A DNA stretch of 64,000 bases from Clostridia bacterium (GCA_017935065.1 JAGBIF010000022.1:42769-106768); one strand, 5' to 3'; positions 16,373 to 25,557 are shown, counted from the stretch's first letter. Translations and numbers: made by a program. Notes: generated by a model from the sequence alone, not told the origin.

Positions 16373-17659
16373 ATGAGTGACTTTGCGTGCGAGCGGGCTA
16401 GGGCTTGCGAGAATGGTGTTATGATATACGACTGCGTGAATATGTCGCAGGGCGGATTTTTCATTTCGCTTTTCGTCAAGGCGGGAATACTTTACGAGAG
16501 TGATGCCGAGTGGGGAATTACTCACTTTCTTGAGCATATCGCGATAAGAAATCTCAACTACATCACAGACGGTGCGCTTTACCGCGACCTTGACAGATAC
16601 GGTCTTGAATTCAACGCCGCAACCTATCCTGAAATGATACAGTTCTATATTACGGGTGCGAGGGAGCATTTTGACATCGGCGCAAAGTATATAGCTATGC
16701 TTCTTGAAGAAATAAGACTTCCGCGCGAGGATATAGATAAAGAAAGACTTCGCATCAAGGCAGAGCTTCGCGAGGCATATGACAGGAATTCTCTCAGCGC
16801 GGGCATGGTCAGGACGGTATATGATAATACGCCTCTTGGCAGAGGAATTCTCGGCAGCTGTGGGAGCCTTGACCGCATAAGCGGTAAGCGGCTTGAGGAA
16901 TACAGAAAAAGGATTTTTACATCTGACGGTGTTTTCTTCTATGTGACGGGAAATGTGGATGACGGCGGGCTTTCGCGCCTCTGTGGGCTTGTCGGAGGAT
17001 ATAGCCTGACGCCGTCAGAGAAGCCTCGTCAGACAGTAGCCCCACGCCCGACCTTCTTCGGCAAGCGCCGCGGTGTCGGTATGATAAAGACAGGCGACTA
17101 CGGAAAGCTAAGGCTTCAGTTTGATATAGATTTTTCGCGTGTCGGCTATGAGTGCCTTGACCTCATTTACGATATTTTAGTTTCTGGCTACAATTCGCTT
17201 CTGTTCAGCGAGCTTAGCGAAAAGCGCGGTATCTGCTACGATGTCTCGGGCGGTGTTGACCGCTACGCGAATATAGGCAGCGTATTCTTCCAGATGGAGC
17301 TTCGCGACACCAGACTTACCGAGGCGCTTGAGCTTACCCTCTCTTTGCTTCACCGACTTAAGACCGAGACGCTTGACGAGGGCGAGTGTATGAAGGCGGA
17401 CTATGTTGATAACGCACCGCTTCTCTTTGACGATATGCGTGAGCTGAACTTCACTCTTGCTACTGACAACCATATTCTCGCACTTGGCTACGAAAGTCTT
17501 GATGAGCGCAAGGCAGGCTATGAAAAAATTACCCCCGAGGATATAAGGCTCGCCTGCACCGAGGTTTTCCGCAAGGAAAATCTCACAGTAGGCATAGAGG
17601 GCAAGACCAAGAATATCAACCGTGATGAGATCTCATATATAGTTAATAAATACCTTTAA
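16373..17659 (+). CDS. M16-family zinc metallopeptidase
   Basis: A 428-residue pitrilysin/processing-peptidase homologue. The frame opens at 16271, but the ATG at 16373 follows AAAGGATAGGA and a promoter. The inverted zinc motif HFLEH is at residues 51-55, and the third ligand is the glutamate about 76 residues later in KAELREAYD, so the active site is intact. The C-terminal half is the second M16 domain, lacking metal ligands. No signal peptide is seen. In many Bacillota two M16 proteins are encoded side by side (active and inactive partners). Here it stands alone, next to a divergent Xre gene. Its substrate is unknown. Confidence 0.88.
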   Translation: MSDFACERARACENGVMIYDCVNMSQGGFFISLFVKAGILYESDAEWGITHFLEHIAIRNLNYITDGALYRDLDRYGLEFNAATYPEMIQFYITGAREHFDIGAKYIAMLLEEIRLPREDIDKERLRIKAELREAYDRNSLSAGMVRTVYDNTPLGRGILGSCGSLDRISGKRLEEYRKRIFTSDGVFFYVTGNVDDGGLSRLCGLVGGYSLTPSEKPRQTVAPRPTFFGKRRGVGMIKTGDYGKLRLQFDIDFSRVGYECLDLIYDILVSGYNSLLFSELSEKRGICYDVSGGVDRYANIGSVFFQMELRDTRLTEALELTLSLLHRLKTETLDEGECMKADYVDNAPLLFDDMRELNFTLATDNHILALGYESLDERKAGYEKITPEDIRLACTEVFRKENLTVGIEGKTKNINRDEISYIVNKYL

Positions 17660-17679
17660 TGTAAACAAAAATAAGAAAA

Positions 17680-17725
17680 AAACGGCTATATTCCACCGCA
17701 CCTGTTGCGATGTGTATAGCCGTTT
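17680..17725. terminator. Bidirectional terminator between the M16 and prfB genes
   Basis: AAACGGCTATA (17680-17690) pairs with TATAGCCGTTT (17715-17725) around a 24-base loop. A-rich sequence lies on the left side, so the minus strand has a U-tract. Confidence 0.65.
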
Positions 17726-17735
17726 AACTATTTGA

Positions 17736-18854
17736 TTATTCCGCCTCGCCTGATGAAATATGCTTAAGGTAGGCATTGATAAATCCGTCTATCTCGCCGT
17801 CCATTACCGCGTCGATATTTCCGTCCTCATAGCCCGTCCTCGTATCCTTCGCGAGGGTGTAGGGCATAAACACGTAGCTTCGTATCTGGCTGCCCCACTC
17901 AATATTCGCCTTGTTGCCCTGAATGTCCTCAATTCGGTCGAGCTTTTCGCGAAGCTTTATTTCCATAAGCTTCGATTTAAGCATTTTGAGCGCCGTTTCC
18001 TTGTTCTGAAGCTGGCTTCGCTCGGTCTGACAGCCCACCACGATGCCCGTCGGCTTATGCACTATTCTTATTGCCGAGTCGGTCTTGTTTATATGCTGAC
18101 CGCCCGCACCGCTTGAACGGTGTGCCGTAACCTCAATGTCCTCGTCGCGGATAACTATTGAGTCATCATCGTCAAACTCGGGCATAACCTCAACCGAGGC
18201 AAAGGAGGTGTGGCGCCTTCCCGATGCGTCAAAGGGCGATACTCTTACCAGACGGTGTACGCCGTTTTCGCTCTTAAGATAGCCGTAGGCGTTAAGTCCC
18301 TCTATCATAATCGTAGCCGATTTAAGTCCAGCCTCGTCACCGTCAAGATAGTCGATAAGCTTTACGTTGTAGCCGTGCTTCTCGCCCCATCTTGTGTAAA
18401 GGCGGTAGAGCATAGATGCCCAGTCCTGCGCCTCGGTGCCGCCCGCACCTGGATGGAAGGAGAGTATAGCGTTATTCTTATCGTACTGTCCGCAAAGAAG
18501 AACCTCAATGCGCTTCTTTTCTGCCTCTGCCTCGATAAACTCGGTCTCGCTGACAACCTCATCTACCGAATCCTCATCGTTTGCCTCAATTGCCATCTCG
18601 CAAAGCACGAGCGTGTCCTCAAGCTTTGTAACGAGCGCATCGTAGCTTTCCGCCTTGTCGCGAAGCTGCTTTATCTGCTGGAGCTTTTTTGACGAGGCAT
18701 CCGCATCGTCCCAGAAATTAGGCGCGAGCGTCTCACGCTCAAGATCCTGGGCGCGCTCTCTTGCCTCGTCTATCCTGAGCTGATTTTTAAGCTCTGCGAG
18801 GACATCCTCAAGCGCAACCAGACGCCTTTTTGCATCCTCAAGTGCAACTATCAT
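17736..18854 (-). CDS. prfB: Peptide chain release factor 2
   Basis: A 372-residue class I release factor recognising UGA and UAA. The stop-recognition tripeptide SPF (VRVSPFDASG) and the peptidyl hydrolysis motif GGQ (SSGAGGQHINKTDSA) are present. The N-terminal coiled helices run through the usual APNFWDD. Many prfB genes need a +1 frameshift at an early CTT-TGA. Here the whole protein is read in one frame with no internal UGA, so that autoregulation is absent. AAAGGATAGT lies before the ATG and a consensus promoter 52 bases upstream. Confidence 0.96.
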   Translation of the reverse strand: MIVALEDAKRRLVALEDVLAELKNQLRIDEARERAQDLERETLAPNFWDDADASSKKLQQIKQLRDKAESYDALVTKLEDTLVLCEMAIEANDEDSVDEVVSETEFIEAEAEKKRIEVLLCGQYDKNNAILSFHPGAGGTEAQDWASMLYRLYTRWGEKHGYNVKLIDYLDGDEAGLKSATIMIEGLNAYGYLKSENGVHRLVRVSPFDASGRRHTSFASVEVMPEFDDDDSIVIRDEDIEVTAHRSSGAGGQHINKTDSAIRIVHKPTGIVVGCQTERSQLQNKETALKMLKSKLMEIKLREKLDRIEDIQGNKANIEWGSQIRSYVFMPYTLAKDTRTGYEDGNIDAVMDGEIDGFINAYLKHISSGEAE

Positions 18855-18905
18855 ATACTATCCTTTCTGCCCGAGGGCCTATAAGGTCTTATTTTCTACC
18901 GATAA

Positions 18906-18934
18906 ATTCTACCATAACTTGGGGGCTTTGTCAA
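18906..18934 (-). promoter_or_regulatory. Sigma-A promoter of prfB
   Basis: On the minus strand: TTGACA, 17-bp spacer, TAGAAT. Confidence 0.75.
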
Positions 18935-18965
18935 TATAAATACATAAAAAGTATATGTGACGGTG

Positions 18966-18994
18966 TTGACTTTTGCGTGTGCGTGTGCTATACT
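18966..18994 (+). promoter_or_regulatory. Sigma-A promoter of the DUF1858-trmK-nif3 operon
   Basis: TTGACT, 17-bp spacer, TATACT. The leader contains a seven-bp hairpin (19027-19047) whose role is unknown. Confidence 0.75.
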
Positions 18995-19076
18995 TTACTG
19001 GGTCATACAAGGACCGATGTATAAAGACCGTACCTCTTGTGTACGGTAAATAAGCTTCTGAAAGGAAATATTCAAA

Positions 19077-19277
19077 ATGAAGGTTACTAAAGAGACACTT
19101 ATAGGAGATGTCCTTGATTTCAATGTTGATACCGCTCGCTTTTTCTTTGAGATAGGTATGCACTGCCTCGGCTGTCCTCACTCAAGAGGCGAGTCTATTG
19201 AGGAGGCTTGCCAGGTTCACGGCACCGATGCCGACGAGCTTGTAAAGAACATCAACGAGTTTCTCGGCAATAACTGA
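19077..19277 (+). CDS. DUF1858 domain protein
   Basis: A 66-residue protein covering a complete DUF1858 domain, with the conserved CxxC-like GMHCLGCP motif (residues 28-35), often described as a hybrid-cluster-protein-associated or disulfide-like domain. These small proteins are common in anaerobes. The function is unsettled, but metal or cysteine chemistry is suspected. The start has AAAGGAAA upstream. Its stop overlaps the next ATG by one base (TGATG), coupling it to trmK. Confidence 0.8.
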   Translation: MKVTKETLIGDVLDFNVDTARFFFEIGMHCLGCPHSRGESIEEACQVHGTDADELVKNINEFLGNN

Positions 19278-19957
19278 TGCCGATACCCCAGCTTCCGAAA
19301 AGGCTTCTTGCCTGCGCTCTGCTGATAGATAAGGCAGACGTCCTTGCCGATATCGGTACCGACCACGGATATCTTGCCATTTATCTTTTATCCTCGGGTA
19401 AAATATCGCGTGCGCATCTTACCGATATCAACGAGGGGCCGCTATCGCGCGCTGAGGCGAATGTCGGTGAGGCGGGCTTTAAAGATTTGTGTGAGCTTCA
19501 TCTTACCGACGGTGCCGCGGCACTCGCCGAGTCGGGAGCCGACGTGTATGCTATCTGCGGAATGGGCGGAGAGCTTATCGCGGATATAATATCCCGCGCG
19601 CCTCACCTTCGCGACGGGAGTATCGCGCTTGTGCTTCAGCCGATGTCGCGCCCCGAGGCGCTTCGCGCCTGCCTTTTTGACTTGGGCTTTGAAATTGAGC
19701 GCGAGCTTCACGCGACAGACACGGGCAGGCACTATGTCTGTATTCGTGCAAGGTATACAGGAAAGTGTCACACGGCGCCGCTTGAGGAGCTATGCTTCGG
19801 CAAGCTCGGTGCCGAGCTGTCATGCGAGGCGGTTGACTATCTTCACGACCGCAGACGCTCGCTCCTTCGCGCAAGTGAGGGAATAGAAAGGGGCGGCGGC
19901 GACGCTTCGCGTGAGAGAGGGCTTATTGCTTATCTTGACACGCTTCTTGATAAATAA
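19277..19957 (+). CDS. trmK: tRNA (adenine(22)-N1)-methyltransferase
   Basis: A 226-residue class I SAM-dependent methyltransferase of the TrmK family. Motif I is LADIGTDHGYL (about 24-34), followed by ITDIN-like LTDINEGPL and the family motif ICGMGGELI near 92. The C-terminal half contains the helical coiled region (DYLHDRRRSLL). It methylates A22 of some tRNAs. Pairing with a nif3 homologue directly downstream is conserved in Bacillota and supports the call. Confidence 0.9.
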   Translation: MPIPQLPKRLLACALLIDKADVLADIGTDHGYLAIYLLSSGKISRAHLTDINEGPLSRAEANVGEAGFKDLCELHLTDGAAALAESGADVYAICGMGGELIADIISRAPHLRDGSIALVLQPMSRPEALRACLFDLGFEIERELHATDTGRHYVCIRARYTGKCHTAPLEELCFGKLGAELSCEAVDYLHDRRRSLLRASEGIERGGGDASRERGLIAYLDTLLDK

Positions 19958-20028
19958 TTCCAAGGCTGTAAAACTACATATAATAGCCGCGGCAGCATAT
20001 AATGCGCCCGTGGCAGAATGGAGTTCTT

Positions 20029-20796
20029 ATGACGGTAAAAGAGCTTTACGAGCTGTTTTGTGAGCGCATCCCAGAGGACCTTTCCGAGGAGTGGGACAAC
20101 GATGGCATTATGTGCTGTCCCGATACCGAGAGGGAGGTCGGGCGCGTGCTTCTTTCGCTTGATGTCACCGATGAGATAGTAGACTACGCGGTAAAGGGCG
20201 GCTTTGATCTTATAATCTCGCACCATCCGCTTGTATTTCATAAGCTCTCGGGCATAAATGCGGAGGACCACGTGAGCAGAAAGCTTATGCGCCTTATCAC
20301 CGAGGGCATCTCGGTATTTTCCTTCCATACCCGCGCCGATAGAGTGGAGGGCGGTGTTAATGACTGCCTCGCAAGGCTTCTTGGGCTTACCGATGTTCAG
20401 CCTCTCGGCGAGAGCGGGCTTGGCAGAATAGGCAGGCTTGAGGGCAGCGATGTCACCAGCATTGAGGACTTCGCTTACCGTGTAAAGAGCGTGCTCGGGC
20501 AGGAGAGACTTCTCGTCTCCAGCGCCTATTGCCCCGTCAAGTGCGTTGCGGTAGTCGGCGGTGACGGAAAGGACTGCCTTAAGGAGGCGATCTTTGAGGG
20601 TGCCGACACCTTCGTTTCGGGAAGAATAGGCTACAACATTATGGAGGAGGCGCCCGAGATGGGCATCAATATGATTGAGGCGGGACACTACGCAACCGAG
20701 TTTCCCGTGCTTTCCTTCTTCTCGGCGTTGCTTCGTAAATTCGATGCAAGAATTTATAGCGAGACGGTTAGCTCTTATGTAATCAGAACTGTATAA
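20029..20796 (+). CDS. NIF3-like metal-binding protein (GTP cyclohydrolase I type 2 homologue)
   Basis: A 255-residue NIF3/YqfO-family protein. The ATG at 20029 with GGAG five bases upstream is preferred over the earlier ATG at 20002. Metal ligands are visible in ISHHPLVFH (about 64-72), the SFHTRADR region and the C-terminal EAGHYATE. The family forms toroidal hexamers with a dinuclear metal site. The biochemical role is disputed. The short form lacks the middle PII-like insert of B. subtilis YqfO. It is probably cotranscribed with trmK. Confidence 0.88.
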   Translation: MTVKELYELFCERIPEDLSEEWDNDGIMCCPDTEREVGRVLLSLDVTDEIVDYAVKGGFDLIISHHPLVFHKLSGINAEDHVSRKLMRLITEGISVFSFHTRADRVEGGVNDCLARLLGLTDVQPLGESGLGRIGRLEGSDVTSIEDFAYRVKSVLGQERLLVSSAYCPVKCVAVVGGDGKDCLKEAIFEGADTFVSGRIGYNIMEEAPEMGINMIEAGHYATEFPVLSFFSALLRKFDARIYSETVSSYVIRTV

Positions 20797-20821
20797 AACG
20801 AGCAGGCTTTGTCTGCAAAAA

Positions 20822-20853
20822 TGAGGCTGTTTCAAAATTCGGAAACAGCCTCA
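20822..20853 (+). terminator. Terminator after the nif3 gene (GGCTGTTTC family)
   Basis: TGAGGCTGTTTC pairs perfectly with GAAACAGCCTCA around an eight-base loop. Similar hairpins occur at 22391-22426 and 28932-28967. Confidence 0.75.
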
Positions 20854-20926
20854 ATATATTTAATTAAGCCAACAAATGTAAACAACTATTATTATATATA
20901 GGATAATCTTATGAAAGGAGAAGGAT

Positions 20927-22351
20927 ATGTCAACAGGGCGCCGTCGCTTTGACCTCGGTATGATGAAAATAATATTAGCCCTTGCCTGGCCCACGATGCT
21001 TGAACAGCTTCTGCACACCGCCGTTCAGTATGTGGACACCGCAATGGTAGGCTCGCTCGGCACGCAGGCAACCGCCGCAGTAGGCGCGACAAGCACTGTG
21101 AGCTGGCTGGTTGGCAGTACGGTATCCGCCTTCGGCATAGGCTTTCTCTCATACATAGCAAAATCTCTCGGCGCGGGTGATGAGGAGGGCGCAAGGCGCG
21201 CCTCGGGACAGGTAGTGCTCGTGACGCTTTTGCTTGGAAGCCTGCTAACGGTGCTCACCACAGCGCTATCGCCCGTAATCCCCGTGCTTATGAAGGTAGA
21301 GGAGGGAACTCGCGCGCTTGCCTCGACCTACTTTCTTATACTCTATCTGCCGATGCTTCCAAGGTGCGCGACGACTCTTTTCGGTACAGTGCTTCGCGCC
21401 GCGGGGGATACCAAATCGCCTATGAAAATAGGTGTGCTTGTAAACTTCGTCAATGTTCTGCTTAACTTTCTTCTTATATACCCGACAAGAACGGTCAACC
21501 TCTTCGGCAGGGATCTTATTATCATAGGTGCCGACCTCGGTGTTATCGGTGCCGCGGTGGCAAGCGCAATAGCCTTCACCCTCGGCGGCGTTATTATAAC
21601 TATCGTTCTTTTGCGCCACCCAAGGGTGTCCCCGATAGGACAGCGTATTCTACCCGATACCAAGGTCCTCGCACCCGCGCTTAAGGTAGCCTTCCCCAAT
21701 ATGCTTCAGCGCTTTGGGACCTCGCTTGGCTACGTGGTCTTTGCCTCGATGATAAACTCGCTCGGTGATATCGCGACCGCGGCGCACACTATCGCGAATA
21801 CGGTTGAGTCGGCGTTCTATATCCCTGGCTACGGTATGCAGACAGCCGCCGCAACGCTTGCGGGTAATGCCTACGGTGCTAAGGACGAGCAGGGTATCAA
21901 GCGCCTTGCGCGTATGTTCATACCGATAGAAATTTCGCTTATGGTTATCTCGGGAGGGCTTCTCTTTGTCTTAGCACCGCCGCTCGTTTCGCTCTTTACC
22001 TCATCCGATGCGGTAAAGGAGCTTGCCGTTACGGTCTTGCGTATGGTTGCGGTATCCGAGCCGCTTTACGGCTTCTCAATCATCATTGAGGGAATGATGC
22101 AGGGTGTCGGAAAGACACGACTTCCGTTTATCTTCAATATCCTCGGAATGTGGTGCGTGCGCATAGTCGGCACCTTCTTTTCGATAACTCTGCTTGGCGG
22201 TGATCTCGTCAGCGCCTGGGCTTGTATGATACTTCACAACGTGCTACTCTTCCTGCTTTTCCTTCTTTCCTATATTGTTGGGTGGTGGAGCCCCTTCCCT
22301 CGGAAAACGCGTAAATTAGAAAAAGAGGATAGAAGGGCAGAGGGGATGTAG
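20927..22351 (+). CDS. MATE-family multidrug/Na+ antiporter
   Basis: A 474-residue inner-membrane transporter with about 12 hydrophobic segments in two homologous halves. Family phrases include LAWPTMLEQLLHTAVQYVDT at the start, the first-half GTVLRAAGDTK, and the matching second-half EGMMQGVGKTRLP. It exports cationic compounds or metabolites in exchange for Na+ or H+. AAGGAGAAGG lies before the ATG. The gene ends in TAG and is followed by a terminator. No regulator is adjacent, so substrate is open. Confidence 0.9.
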   Translation: MSTGRRRFDLGMMKIILALAWPTMLEQLLHTAVQYVDTAMVGSLGTQATAAVGATSTVSWLVGSTVSAFGIGFLSYIAKSLGAGDEEGARRASGQVVLVTLLLGSLLTVLTTALSPVIPVLMKVEEGTRALASTYFLILYLPMLPRCATTLFGTVLRAAGDTKSPMKIGVLVNFVNVLLNFLLIYPTRTVNLFGRDLIIIGADLGVIGAAVASAIAFTLGGVIITIVLLRHPRVSPIGQRILPDTKVLAPALKVAFPNMLQRFGTSLGYVVFASMINSLGDIATAAHTIANTVESAFYIPGYGMQTAAATLAGNAYGAKDEQGIKRLARMFIPIEISLMVISGGLLFVLAPPLVSLFTSSDAVKELAVTVLRMVAVSEPLYGFSIIIEGMMQGVGKTRLPFIFNILGMWCVRIVGTFFSITLLGGDLVSAWACMILHNVLLFLLFLLSYIVGWWSPFPRKTRKLEKEDRRAEGM

Positions 22352-22390
22352 AGTGCTTCGCACCTTATCCGATAATCTTAAGTAAATTCA

Positions 22391-22426
22391 GAGGCTGTCT
22401 CAAATGCGAGCGTTTGAGACAGCCTC
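22391..22426. terminator. Terminator after the MATE gene (GGCTGTCTC family)
   Basis: A 14-bp perfect stem with loop TGCGAGCG. The 3' half matches the hairpin at 28932-28967 over CGAGCGTTTGAGACAGCC. Confidence 0.75.
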
Positions 22427-22440
22427 ATTAAAGCTTGACA

Positions 22441-22490
22441 GGGGGACGGATTTCGATCTTTTTCGGTATTGCCAAACCGTGAGGGCCCCC
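22441..22490. terminator. Imperfect hairpin between the MATE and dapA genes
   Basis: GGGGG and CGG on the left pair with CCG and CCCCC on the right, with an internal bulge. It lies directly after the dapA stop on the minus strand and may terminate it. Confidence 0.4.
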
Positions 22491-22496
22491 TTGCTT

Positions 22497-23369
22497 TTAT
22501 TTTTGAAGGATAGTCTTTTCTATAAGCCTGCGGCTTGCCTCTGTGGGAGGTGTAAGGGGGAGCCTTACCTCATCTTTGCAAAGTCCAAGCAGGCTCATTG
22601 CATATTTTATCGGTACGGGATTTACCTCACAGAACATAGCGCGTATCAGCGGCAAAAGCCTCATCTGCAAGGAAAGCGCCTCATCACGCCTGCCCGAAAA
22701 ATACATATCCGTAATATCCCTCACACGCTCGGGGTAAAGATTTGATACGACCGAGATAACCCCGTCACCGCCGAGAGACAGAGCAGAGTAGGCGGTAGCA
22801 TCATTTCCCGAATACACCGCGATTTTATCCGAAAGGGCACATACCGAAACAAGGCGCTCGGAGGAATCCGAGGCTTCCTTTATTCCTACAATATTTTCGT
22901 GCTCGGCAAGAATACTCAAATTATCAAGTGAGATATTTACATTCGTTCTTGACGGCACATTGTAAATAATTATTGGCAATCTACTGCATTCTGCCAGAGA
23001 AAGATAATGCTTGAGCATACCCTGCTCTGTGCCCTTGTTGTAATAAGGCGTTACGGCAAGCGCGCCGTCCGCGCCCAGCTCTGCGCCTAGTCTGGTAAGC
23101 TCTTCTGCCGTCCCCGTACTGTTTGAGCCCGTGCCGAGTATGACAGGCACTCTGCCTGCTATTTTCTCTATCGCGAAGGAATACAGTCGCTCTCGCTCGT
23201 ATGAATTAAGACAGCTTACCTCACCCGTAGTCCCGCCTATGACCAGTGCCCCCACCCTTGCCGAAATCTGTTTTTCTATAAGCGCACCAAATGCGGAATA
23301 ATCCACCTCACCGCAAGAAAACGGTGTTACAAGCGCGGTAGCCACACCGCGAAACAGAGCCTCACCCAC
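22497..23369 (-). CDS. dapA: 4-hydroxy-tetrahydrodipicolinate synthase
   Basis: A 290-residue TIM-barrel aldolase that condenses pyruvate with aspartate semialdehyde, the first committed step to diaminopimelate and lysine. Seen are VATALVTPF near the start, GGTTGE (about 44-49), the catalytic tyrosine in IIIYNVPSRTN and the Schiff-base lysine in VGIKEAS (about 160). Length is normal. No other lysine-pathway gene is adjacent. It diverges from queA. Confidence 0.93.
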   Translation of the reverse strand: MGEALFRGVATALVTPFSCGEVDYSAFGALIEKQISARVGALVIGGTTGEVSCLNSYERERLYSFAIEKIAGRVPVILGTGSNSTGTAEELTRLGAELGADGALAVTPYYNKGTEQGMLKHYLSLAECSRLPIIIYNVPSRTNVNISLDNLSILAEHENIVGIKEASDSSERLVSVCALSDKIAVYSGNDATAYSALSLGGDGVISVVSNLYPERVRDITDMYFSGRRDEALSLQMRLLPLIRAMFCEVNPVPIKYAMSLLGLCKDEVRLPLTPPTEASRRLIEKTILQK

Positions 23370-23408
23370 AGTAATCTATACCCCCAATGCTAAAATTTTA
23401 CGGGATGC

Positions 23409-23437
23409 TTGCAATAATATTTAAAATAATGTATAAT
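23409..23437 (+). promoter_or_regulatory. Sigma-A promoter of queA
   Basis: TTGCAA, 17-bp spacer, TATAAT, 55 bases before the ATG at 23493. Confidence 0.7.
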
Positions 23438-23492
23438 GTCCTTACTGCTTTATTTTATGAGGAAGAGAAAAATTTTGTTAAAGGATTTAAAT

Positions 23493-24578
23493 ATGGAACA
23501 TAACGAAGGGCTTATCCTGAACGAGAGAAAGCCGACCGACCTTCTCACTAAGGATTTTTACTACGAGCTTCCCGAGGAGCTTATCGCGCAGTCACCCTCA
23601 AAAACGCGCGACGGATGCAGGCTTCTTGTGCTTGAGCGTGCGACGGGCAAAATATCCCACCGCGTTTTCTCGGATATAATTGAATACCTAAATCCCGAGG
23701 ATATGCTCGTTGTAAATTCCTCAAAGGTCATCCCCGCGAGGCTTCTCGGCAAGAGCGCCAAGACGGGCTCCGAGGTTGAGCTTCTGCTTCTTCGTGCGCT
23801 TGAGTCGGGCGAATGGGAAACGCTTGTGCGCCCTGGAAAGCGCGCGAAGGTAGGTGCCGCCTCCGTATTCGGAGACGGAGTACTCACCGCGACTGTGACG
23901 GGAATAGTTGAGGGAGGCAACCGCACCGTGCGCTTTGAATATGACAGGGAAAGGTATGCGAGTATCTATGAGGTGCTTGACGAGATAGGCAATATGCCAC
24001 TGCCACCCTACATCACGAAGAAGCTCGAGAATAAGGATGACTACCAGACGGTCTATGCCAGGAACGTGGGCTCTGCCGCCGCACCCACCGCGGGGCTTCA
24101 CTTCACCCCAGAGCTTATTGAGAGAATAAAGGAAAAGGGTGTCGGCTTTGGCGAGGTCACACTTCATGTAGGACTTGGTACCTTCCGCCCTGTCAAGGCA
24201 GAAAGAATAGACGAGCATCTTATGCACGGTGAGCATTTCGTTATTGACGAGGAGTGCGCAAGGGAGATAAACGAAAGGCGTAAGAGAGGTGGCAGAATTA
24301 TTGCCGTGGGCACCACATCCTGTCGGGTTCTTGAAAGCGTTGCCGACGAAAACGGTGTTGTAAGGCCAATGCGCGGTGAGACAGGCATCTTCATCTACCC
24401 TGGCTACACCTTCCGCGCCATAGATGCCCTGATAACCAACTTCCACCTCCCCGAAAGCACCCTTCTTATGCTGATAAGCGCCTTCGCCGACCGCGAAACG
24501 GTGATGAATACCTATAAAATCGCAGTAGAGGAGAAGTATCGGTTTTTTTCCTTCGGCGACGCGATGCTGATAGAATAA
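23493..24578 (+). CDS. queA: S-adenosylmethionine:tRNA ribosyltransferase-isomerase
   Basis: A 361-residue enzyme that transfers the ribosyl part of SAM to preQ1 in tRNA to form epoxyqueuosine. The ATG at 23493, preceded by AAAGGA, is chosen over the one at 23436. Family motifs are [12 protein letters not shown], the [10 protein letters not shown] block, [21 protein letters not shown] and the C-terminal [13 protein letters not shown]. Other queuosine genes such as tgt are not in the window. Confidence 0.95.
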   Translation: MEHNEGLILNERKPTDLLTKDFYYELPEELIAQSPSKTRDGCRLLVLERATGKISHRVFSDIIEYLNPEDMLVVNSSKVIPARLLGKSAKTGSEVELLLLRALESGEWETLVRPGKRAKVGAASVFGDGVLTATVTGIVEGGNRTVRFEYDRERYASIYEVLDEIGNMPLPPYITKKLENKDDYQTVYARNVGSAAAPTAGLHFTPELIERIKEKGVGFGEVTLHVGLGTFRPVKAERIDEHLMHGEHFVIDEECAREINERRKRGGRIIAVGTTSCRVLESVADENGVVRPMRGETGIFIYPGYTFRAIDALITNFHLPESTLLMLISAFADRETVMNTYKIAVEEKYRFFSFGDAMLIE

Positions 24579-24626
24579 AAGAAATGAAGAATGAAAAATG
24601 AAGTCGCTTCGCTGATGAAAAATAAG

Positions 24627-24675
24627 AACTAATCACTAACTACTAACCACTGACCACTGACCACTGACAACTAAC
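24627..24675 (+). repeat. Heptanucleotide tandem repeat (CACTRAC type), 7 units
   Basis: Seven consecutive seven-base units: AACTAAT, CACTAAC, TACTAAC, three CACTGAC, AACTAAC. The tract ends one base before the rlmA ATG. The reverse-complement family occurs at 50130-50199. Confidence 0.85.
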
Positions 24676-24676
24676 T

Positions 24677-25504
24677 ATGCTTTTTGTATGCCCGATTTGT
24701 AAGGAAAAACTGAATAATGACACGGGGCGCGTGTTCTGCCCGCGCGGGCACAGCTTTGACAAAAGCCGCGGAGGGTACTATAACCTTTTGGTCGGCAGAG
24801 GCGGCTCGCATGGCGACAATGCCGAAATGGTACGCGCCAGACGCGAGTTTTTGTCCTATGGCTATTACGAGCCTCTCAGGAGGGCGCTTGCCGAGGAGGT
24901 TTCCTCTGTGGCAGGCTCATTTGTCGCTTGTGAAGCAGCTCCGCTCGTCGTTGACGCGGGCTGTGGCGAGGGCTACTATACCGAGGCGGTTTACGATAGG
25001 CTTTCGTCGCTTTGTGAAAAGCCTGCTCTATTCGCCTTTGACATATCCAAGGATGCCGCTAAAATGACGGCTCGGCGCGTGCGAGGCGCGGAGGTCTCGG
25101 TTTCAAGCGCCTACGGTATGCCGCTTGAGGACGGCGCCTGCTCGGTTTTATACAATGTCTTTTCGCCTCTCGCCACTGACGAGGTGTATCGCGTGCTTAA
25201 ATCGGGTGGCTCGTTTATTATGGCAATCGCGGGTGAGGAGCATCTCTTTTCGCTCAAGGAAAAAATCTACGATACCCCCTATAAAAACACGGTCGGGGAT
25301 AAGCGCATTGCGGGCTTTACCCTCGCCTCTGAGCGCGAGCTCAGGTATGAATTCACCCTTGATAGCAGCGAGAAAATACAAAATCTTTTCGCTATGACAC
25401 CCTATGCCTATCGCACCTCTGCTCTTGGCAGAGAGCGAGCCTCTAAGCTCACCCGCCTTGCACTTGGCGCGCATTTTCTTATTCTTCATTATAAAAAGGA
25501 TTAG
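24677..25504 (+). CDS. rlmA: 23S rRNA guanine-N1 methyltransferase, RlmA family
   Basis: A 275-residue methyltransferase with an N-terminal zinc finger (CPIC at 5-8 with CPRGH at 21-25) and a Rossmann SAM domain (VVDAGCGEGYYT about 95). The linker SRGGYYNLLVG is typical of RlmA, which methylates G745 or G748 of 23S rRNA. In some relatives it gives macrolide resistance or self-protection. The bases before the ATG are the heptamer repeat, and no Shine-Dalgarno sequence is visible. It ends in TAG. Confidence 0.85.
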   Translation: MLFVCPICKEKLNNDTGRVFCPRGHSFDKSRGGYYNLLVGRGGSHGDNAEMVRARREFLSYGYYEPLRRALAEEVSSVAGSFVACEAAPLVVDAGCGEGYYTEAVYDRLSSLCEKPALFAFDISKDAAKMTARRVRGAEVSVSSAYGMPLEDGACSVLYNVFSPLATDEVYRVLKSGGSFIMAIAGEEHLFSLKEKIYDTPYKNTVGDKRIAGFTLASERELRYEFTLDSSEKIQNLFAMTPYAYRTSALGRERASKLTRLALGAHFLILHYKKD

Positions 25505-25557
25505 GCAAAGGTAGATCCTATTTGTTGCAGGTCTTGCTCTTAAGTGAAGGTCAGGCT

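Noticed and set aside
22404-22745. Plus-strand frame over the dapA 3' end
   Set aside because: It starts inside a terminator hairpin and lies opposite the conserved dapA coding sequence.
24627-24675. CRISPR-like array
   Set aside because: The repeats are seven bases with no spacers. No CRISPR array or cas gene was seen anywhere in the window.
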